NCBI GenBank assembly: GCA_902791295.1
Contig: CADAVI010000001.1
Location: 41,252 to 105,251, forward strand
Direction: 5' to 3'
DNA: 64,000 nucleotides
DNA from: an uncultured Bacteroidales bacterium
GTDB taxonomy: Bacteria; Bacteroidota; Bacteroidia; Bacteroidales; Bacteroidaceae
Part shown: piece by piece, positions 58,569-64,000 of the stretch
Position numbering within the stretch: the first letter of the stretch is position 1
Layout of the letters: every line of letters begins with the position of its first letter
Program-made: the position numbers and the translations under genes
The notes under the pieces: generated by a model
Told to the model about the DNA's origin: nothing
The model's input: only the letters and a program-made list of their open reading frames with translations
The model's database searches: none

Positions 58569-59894
58569 ATGACAGAATTCAAATGTGGCAACTGCACCGG
58601 CGGTATCTGCGCCAAAGGATGCAGCCGACATGCCGACAAACTGAACACATACGACTGGATGGCTGACCTGCCCGACAACGCCGATGCCTGCGACATGGTG
58701 GAGGTGCAGTTTAAGCCACCCCGCAAAGGATACTTCCTCAACGTCAACAAGCTGCCCCTTGAGAAGGGCGACGTGGTGGCGGTGGAGGCAAACCCCGGAC
58801 ACGATGTGGGCACCGTCACCATGACGGGCCGCCTGGTGCCCCTGCAGCTCAAGAAGGCTAACCTCAAGCCGGGCACAGAGCTGAAGAAGGTGTACCGCAA
58901 GGTGCGACAGACCGACATCGACAAGTTTAACGAGGCGAAGGCCCGTGAGCACGAGACCATGATTGAGAGCCGCCAGATAGCCCTTCGCCTTGGCCTGCAG
59001 ATGAAGATAGGCGACGTGGAGTACCAAGGCGACGGCAACAAGGCCATCTTCTACTACATCGCCGACGAGCGCGTGGACTTCCGCCAGCTCATCAAGGTGC
59101 TGGCCGACCGCTTCAAGGTGCGCATCGAGATGAAGCAGATTGGTGCGCGCCAGGAGGCAGGGCGCATTGGAGGCCTCGGTCCCTGTGGACGCGAGCTGTG
59201 CTGCGCCACTTGGCTGACGGGCTTTGTCAGCGTGGGCACTGCCGCCGCGCGCTTCCAGGACCTCTCGCTCAATCCGCAGAAGCTGGCGGGCCAGTGTGCC
59301 AAGCTCAAGTGCTGCATGAACTACGAGGTGGACCAGTATGTGGAGTCGCTCCGACGCCTGCCCTCACGCGAAATCACGCTGCAGACGCAGGATGCCGAGT
59401 ACTTCTTCTTCAAGGCCGACATCTTGGCGCACCGCATCACTTACTCTACTGACAAGAAGTTCCTGGCCAACGAGCAGACCATCTCGGCGCGCCGCGCTTT
59501 CGAGGTGATGCAGATGAACAAGAACGGACAGAAGCCTGCTTCGCTGGCCGAGGAGAGCCACGAGCCAGAGCCTGTATCGAACGACCTGATTGAGCAGGAG
59601 AGCATCAACCGCTTTGACTCCCGCAACAAGAAGGGCGGCAAGAAGAACGGCAAGAAGAGACATGCCAGCGGCAACGAGAACGCTCACGGTGGCGGTAACA
59701 ATGGTGCCAACGAGAAGGCGGGCGAGAACAACCGCCGAGGCGGCAATGGCAACGCCCGTGGAAACAATAACGGTGGCGGGCGCAACCGTGGCAACCGTCC
59801 TAACGGCGGCAATGGAGCCAACGGTGGCAACGCTAACGGCAAGAACCATTCTGGCGCCAGCAACTCAGACAACTCCGGCAATTCCGGCAACTAA
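58569..59894 (+). CDS. ricT: RicT/YaaT-like PSP1 domain protein
   Basis: The 441-residue protein starts with a Cys-rich segment (CGNCTGGICAKGC), followed by the PSP1 domain (about residues 40-290). It shows RIGGLGPCGRELCCATWL and KLAGQCAKLKCCMNYE, the Cys motifs typical of RicT, which in Bacillus forms an iron-sulfur complex with RicA and RicF that tunes RNase Y. The last 90 residues are a low-complexity Gly/Asn/Arg-rich tail not found in the Bacillus protein, fitting RNA binding or condensation. It is 22 nt after holB. Confidence 0.92.
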   Translation: MTEFKCGNCTGGICAKGCSRHADKLNTYDWMADLPDNADACDMVEVQFKPPRKGYFLNVNKLPLEKGDVVAVEANPGHDVGTVTMTGRLVPLQLKKANLKPGTELKKVYRKVRQTDIDKFNEAKAREHETMIESRQIALRLGLQMKIGDVEYQGDGNKAIFYYIADERVDFRQLIKVLADRFKVRIEMKQIGARQEAGRIGGLGPCGRELCCATWLTGFVSVGTAAARFQDLSLNPQKLAGQCAKLKCCMNYEVDQYVESLRRLPSREITLQTQDAEYFFFKADILAHRITYSTDKKFLANEQTISARRAFEVMQMNKNGQKPASLAEESHEPEPVSNDLIEQESINRFDSRNKKGGKKNGKKRHASGNENAHGGGNNGANEKAGENNRRGGNGNARGNNNGGGRNRGNRPNGGNGANGGNANGKNHSGASNSDNSGNSGN

Positions 59895-59906
59895 GCATAA
59901 CTCTAG

Positions 59907-60374
59907 ATGATACGCCACATCCGCATTCTTGCCCTTATCCTGTGCATGGCAGGGGCGCTGGCGGGTTGCCGCGGCAACCTTCTCCACAGCGCTTATCAGG
60001 CTATGCCCGATGCACAGTGGGACGGTCAGGAGCCGCTCCTCTTCTCCCTGCCCGTGGTGGACGAGCCGTGTGAGGGCAGTCTCACGGTGAACGTACGCAC
60101 TCGCAACCGTTTCGCCTACAAGCAGGTGGTGGTGCATGTCGAGGTGTACTGTGACGAGAAGTGTGTGGAAGACCGCTTGCTGACGATGACGATGCATCAC
60201 CCCGACCAGGAGCTGATGCCCGACCTCCTCTATGAGGACAATTACTCAGACCCCGTGCCCTTGCGGCTGGAGCCGGGCAAGCAATACAGGCTGCGCCTCT
60301 CTCACCGCATGCGGCTCAACCCGCTCGACCATGTCGCCTTTGTGGGATACGACCTGCAGGAAGATGAGAGATAG
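59907..60374 (+). CDS. gldH: GldH-type lipoprotein
   Basis: The 155-residue protein has a lipoprotein signal with LAGC (Cys21) and a beta-rich body: AYQAMPDAQWDGQEPLLFSLPV, NVRTRNRFAYKQVVVHVEVY and RMRLNPLDHVAFVGYDL. Size, sequence pattern and place after holB and ricT fit the GldH family, needed for gliding in Flavobacterium but kept in non-gliding Bacteroidales, where its role is unknown. It starts 12 nt after ricT. Confidence 0.85.
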   Translation: MIRHIRILALILCMAGALAGCRGNLLHSAYQAMPDAQWDGQEPLLFSLPVVDEPCEGSLTVNVRTRNRFAYKQVVVHVEVYCDEKCVEDRLLTMTMHHPDQELMPDLLYEDNYSDPVPLRLEPGKQYRLRLSHRMRLNPLDHVAFVGYDLQEDER

Positions 60375-60456
60375 GCGATAGGGGCTATAGATACAATGGA
60401 GGCTATAGAAACAATAGAAAACAATAGATAATAGATAACAGAGTAATATAACGCTT

Positions 60457-61296
60457 ATGGCAGACCTTATCTTGACAAGCCCGCAGAATCCACGCATCAA
60501 GACGCTTTTGCAGTTGGAGCAGAAGTCGTCGGAGCGCCGGCGTGCCGGACTGTTCGTGGTGGAGGGGCAGCGCGAGCTGCACCATTGCCTTGTCTCCGGT
60601 CTGGGGGTGGAGAGCGTGTTCTGGTGCCGCGAGCTGGTGCCGGCCGACTTCGAGACGGCGGTGCTGGCCGAGGTGGAGCGGGCGGCAGGGCGCACAGGCG
60701 TGCCTTTCCGCAGCGTGGAGGTGAGCCGGGGCGTGTATGAGAAGATAGCCTATCGTGGCAGCACCGAGGGTGTGGTGGCGGTAGTGCGCGAGCGCCGTCT
60801 GACGCTGGCCGACCTGCCCGTGAAGGAGCATCCCCTCATTGTGGTGCTGGAGCGTGTGGAGAAGCCGGGCAATTTGGGCGCCATCTTGCGCAGCGCCGAC
60901 GCGGCCCATGCCGATGCCGTGGTGGTGTGCGACTCGCTGACGGACCTCTACAATCCGAATCTCATCCGCAGTTCCATCGGTGCCATCTTCACGGTGCCGT
61001 GTGTGGCGTGCAGCACGGAGGAGTGCATCGCCTATCTCAAGGCGCATGGCATCCGCATCCTGACGGCGCAGCTGCAGGACTCGCACCTCTACTACGACAC
61101 AGACATGACCTGTGGAACGGCTATCGTGATGGGCACGGAGTCGACGGGCCTGACGGACACGTGGCGCCGTGTAGCTGATGCCCACATCCGCATCCCGATG
61201 CTGGGACAGCTCGACTCGCTCAACGTGAGCGTCAGCACGGCCATCCTGCTGTTCGAGGCGGTGAGACAACGTAGAGAATTGATAATTGACAATTGA
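60457..61296 (+). CDS. SpoU/TrmH-family RNA 2'-O-methyltransferase
   Basis: The 279-residue protein has an N-terminal substrate-binding domain (LTSPQNPRIKTLLQLEQKSSERR, LFVVEGQRELHHCL) and a C-terminal SPOUT knot with VVLERVEKPGNLGAILRSADA, GTAIVMGTESTGL and the cofactor loop IPMLGQLDSLNVSVSTAILLFE. It should methylate ribose in rRNA or tRNA. The last codons (RELIIDN) and the stop come from the AATTGATAATTGAC repeat that follows, so the C terminus has been remade by the repeat. Confidence 0.9.
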   Translation: MADLILTSPQNPRIKTLLQLEQKSSERRRAGLFVVEGQRELHHCLVSGLGVESVFWCRELVPADFETAVLAEVERAAGRTGVPFRSVEVSRGVYEKIAYRGSTEGVVAVVRERRLTLADLPVKEHPLIVVLERVEKPGNLGAILRSADAAHADAVVVCDSLTDLYNPNLIRSSIGAIFTVPCVACSTEECIAYLKAHGIRILTAQLQDSHLYYDTDMTCGTAIVMGTESTGLTDTWRRVADAHIRIPMLGQLDSLNVSVSTAILLFEAVRQRRELIIDN

Positions 61297-61369
61297 CAAT
61301 TACCATGTGGCTCGTTTGTTCGTTGGCTTGCATCGCGTCAGCCTAATTATCAATTGTCAATTATCAATT
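61277..61369. repeat. 26-bp inverted repeat of the AATTGTCAATT family
   Basis: The arms at 61277-61302 and 61344-61369 are reverse complements with one mismatch and flank 41 bp of unrelated sequence. The right arm extends as tandem TATCAATTATCAATTA to 61376. Related half copies occur near 510 and 53763. The left arm supplies the stop codon of the methyltransferase gene. Confidence 0.8.
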
Positions 61370-61417
61370 ATCAATTAACGAAAACAATCATCTAACCCTA
61401 TAAAGACCTTAAACATT

Positions 61418-63869
61418 ATGCGACACATCCTTTCAGTTCTGCTGCTGCTTGTGGCACTGACCACGCAGGGGCAACGCGCGTATCACATCAAGCATTTTGG
61501 TGAGACGGATGAACTCAGAGTGCGTGGCGAAGTGAGCATTGCTCAGGTGAATGGCTTCATCTTCGTGGGCACTTCCGAGGGCTTGCGTGCCTTCGATGGC
61601 AAGCATGCGTCTCTCTACCGTGTGCCCGACAACGATCGCGCAGGCGGCTTCTACGGCATGATCACGGGCGTGGTGCAGTCGGCCGATGGTGTCATCTGGG
61701 CGGGCACTCACCGTGGCTTCTACACGTTCGACATTGAGCACGAGCGGCTGGTGCCCTACAGGGTGGAGGGCTTGCCGGAGAATCCGTCGGTGAGCCACAT
61801 GAAGTTTGATGCCTACAACCGCCTGTGGGTGGTGGTGAACGGCAAGCCTTACCGGATAGACCCCGAGCGTCGGCGCGCCTACTGCATCGACGAGAATCTC
61901 TCGCGGGTGCGTTACCTCATGCTGTCGAGAGAGGGCACAGTGTGGATGGGCGATGTGGAGGGTCTGCTCTACCGCTACGACGAGCCGAACAACCGTGTGC
62001 GAGCCTACACTGTGAAGCCTGAGGGTGCGAAGGAGTTCCGCAAGATTGCGGCCATCACGGAGATGCAGGACGGTTCGCTGGCTGTCACGTCCGAGACGGA
62101 TGGCGTGTGCCTCTTCTCGGTGAAGGACTTCTCGTCGCGCCTGCTGTTCGACAAGGATGAGGGCAAGCCACTGCTGGCCCACACGGCCATCACGCCCGAT
62201 GGCACCAACCTGTGGGTGGGCACGGAGCGCGGCATTGTCATCTGCAACGTGAAGACGGGCGCGCTCAGCGCTCTGCGCCAGTCGGACACGGCGTTCCACA
62301 CGCTGACGGACAATGCGGTCTATACGCTTTTCCTCGACCAGGAGATGGGCGTGTGGGCTGGCACATACTTTGGCGGCCTGCACCGCATCAGCCTGCTGCC
62401 GAGCAACTTCACCATCTCTCTGCCTGAGGTAGAGGGCGTGGATGTGGTGCGCGAGATGGTGCAGGACAGCCAGGGGCGCATCTGGGTAGGCACCGAGGAT
62501 GGCGGGCTGTATGAGTTTGACGAGGAGACGCTCCGCCTCCGTCCTGTCAAGGTGGACTGGGGCTCGGAGCCTGAGCCGTACAATGTGCAGTCGCTCCTGT
62601 TGGTGGACGACGAGCTGTGGCTCTCCACCGCCACGAGTGGCATATACATGCTGAACCTGGAGAAGATGCGCTTGCGCCAGCGCCACGTGGACAAACCCCA
62701 CGTCGCAGGGCGTGCAGCTGAACCCCATCAGCATGTGCCGCCAGAATGGCGACATCTTCGTGTCCACGTCCAGCGGCGTGTTCCAGTATTATCCCAAGAC
62801 GAACGACTTCCGTCTCCTGCCCGATCTCTCGGGCATGTATGTGCACCACCTGCTGGCCGACCGCGACAGCACGGTGTGGATGTGCACCTACAACAATGGC
62901 TTGTGGAAGATGTCGAAGAAGAACGGGAAGTGGGTGCCCCACAAGACACCCTTCGAGTATCAATGCGTGACGTCCTTCTTCCAGGACTCGCGCGGTGTGT
63001 ACTGGGTGGGCAACGACCGTCACGGCCTGATGGGCTATGACGACGAGATGGGCATCACGCTGCCTATCGACCTGATGCCGCTCACGAGGCAGGATGCGCT
63101 GGACCCCACCGCTGTGCCGAAGGACCAGGGCCTGTGCGTAACGAACATCATCGAGGACTCTTACAATCGGCTGTGGATCAACACGTTCAATGGCATCTAC
63201 ACATACAATCCGGAATATGGTCTGGTGGCCCACTTCACGATGGACAACGGTTTGCCATCGCCCTACTTCAACCAGAGCTCGGGCCTGCTCACACAGAAGG
63301 GCCTGGTGCTGCTGGGCAGCTACAAGGGGCTGGTGTCGGTGGATCCGGGCCTTTTCCGCGCGTTCCGCGACAAGCTGCGCCCCTTCCTGCTTCATCTCTA
63401 CGTGAACGGCGAGCACATCATGCCGAACGACGGCTCGGGCATCTTGCAGCGCACGCTCTTCCTGCAGAAGGAGATTCGCCTGCGCGCCGACCAGAGCACG
63501 TTCACCATCTTTGTGGCGGCGCCGACGTTCCAGAACGAGGCAGTGGTGTGGTTCCGCTACCGCATGAACCCCAACGAGCGCTGGACGCTGACGAGCGACA
63601 TGGCGGCCATACAGATGCACAACCTGGCCTCGGGCACCTATCATGTGGAGGTGCAGGCATCGTACGACCGCGACAAGTGGGATGGTGAGACCACTACGCT
63701 CACCATTGTGGTGGAGCAGCCAGTCTATCTCAGCTTCTGGGCTATCGTGGGCTATGTGTGTCTCATCATTCTGGGTGTCATCCTGGGCATGTGGATAGTC
63801 CGCCGCGCTCACTTGCGCAGGCGCAGCCAGAGTACGAAGGCGATGGAGGCGAAAAAGAACCAGCTGTAG
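61418..63869 (+). pseudogene. Broken hybrid two-component sensor (Reg_prop repeats and Y_Y_Y domain)
   Basis: The N-terminal part has a signal peptide (LSVLLLLVALTTQGQ) and beta-propeller repeats of two-component regulator type (VIWAGTHRGFYTFD, RIWVGTEDGGLYEFD). Near 62693-62699 the frame shifts: the run AAACCCC has one base too many, and reading D-N-P-T-S-Q-G across it restores the frame. The second part (frame from 62712) continues with more repeats, a Y_Y_Y domain (TYHVEVQASYDRDKWDGE) and one membrane helix (FWAIVGYVCLIILGVILGMWIV), then stops after KAMEAKKNQL. The histidine kinase, receiver and AraC domains expected next are missing. It is either a pseudogene or a sequencing error plus a truncation. 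Confidence 0.8.
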
Positions 63870-64000
63870 GAATGATAGGTCTGCCGACAGCGGATAGTAT
63901 ATAATATCCTTAATTCCGCAACACTATAGTTTAACATTATTTATAAGTGCCTGAGCAACAAAAAGTTGCCCAGGATTTTGCCATGTCAGAATTTTCACTT
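63870..64000. other. AT-rich sequence after the sensor break
   Basis: No coding continuation of the sensor is visible in any frame. The stretch has a CCTGAGCAAC/GTTGCCCAGG imperfect hairpin (63951-63975) around AAAAA. It could be the left end of an inserted element or plain intergenic DNA; the window ends before this can be settled. Confidence 0.4.

Overview
The window is a piece of a high-GC Bacteroidales genome, most likely Prevotellaceae. The evidence is the promoters (TTTG, about 20 bp, TAnnTTTG) seen before many genes, the absence of Shine-Dalgarno sites, SusC/SusD, GldH, RicT and DUF4252 proteins, and a xylan operon of Prevotella type. No rRNA, tRNA, integrase, transposase or CRISPR array was found by eye.

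Layout. 1-7.2 kb: a partial phage-type protein, a DUF4252 protein, a COG0523 metallochaperone with a huge His/Asp insert, anaerobic ribonucleotide reductase nrdD without an adjacent nrdG, and a flavin reductase. 7.5-14.4 kb: a complete TPP-riboswitch thiamin operon (thiS-thiE-thiG-thiC-thiF-thiH-thiE-like-thiD) with an attenuator. 14.8-26.1 kb: SusC, SusD, a surface lipoprotein, an M16 protease, a ChaN-type protein and an exported CbiK-type chelatase, which together suggest uptake of a haem- or tetrapyrrole-containing protein substrate. 26.6-34.9 kb (minus strand): a xylan operon (pentoside symporter, GH10 xylanase, GH43, xylulokinase, GH115 glucuronidase); xylose isomerase lies apart at 50.8-52.1 kb.

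35.4-40.2 kb is the most notable part: a plasmid-type replicon made of a RepB-family initiator, about 900 bp of iterons in two unrelated families, a small ParB-like protein and ParA. With core metabolic and housekeeping genes on both sides, this suggests the origin of a secondary chromosome (chromid), as known in Prevotella, or an integrated plasmid. 40.4-50.5 kb: PncC/CinA, two patatin proteins (one fused to an SGNH/sialate-O-acetylesterase domain), a shrunken GH2-like protein and a large LacZ-type GH2 enzyme. 52.3-61.3 kb: MgtC, a TonB-domain protein, a zinc metallopeptidase, and a housekeeping run metF-holB-ricT-gldH-rRNA methyltransferase. The window ends in a broken two-component sensor.

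Between genes there are several repeat families. The clearest is a 13-bp palindrome (GCGCA-NNN-TGCGC and variants) in arrays of four or five copies at an exact 23-bp pitch, found at five sites 10-15 kb apart. Others are a 32-bp palindrome found twice, CTAG-rich spacers, and AATTGTCAATT inverted repeats.
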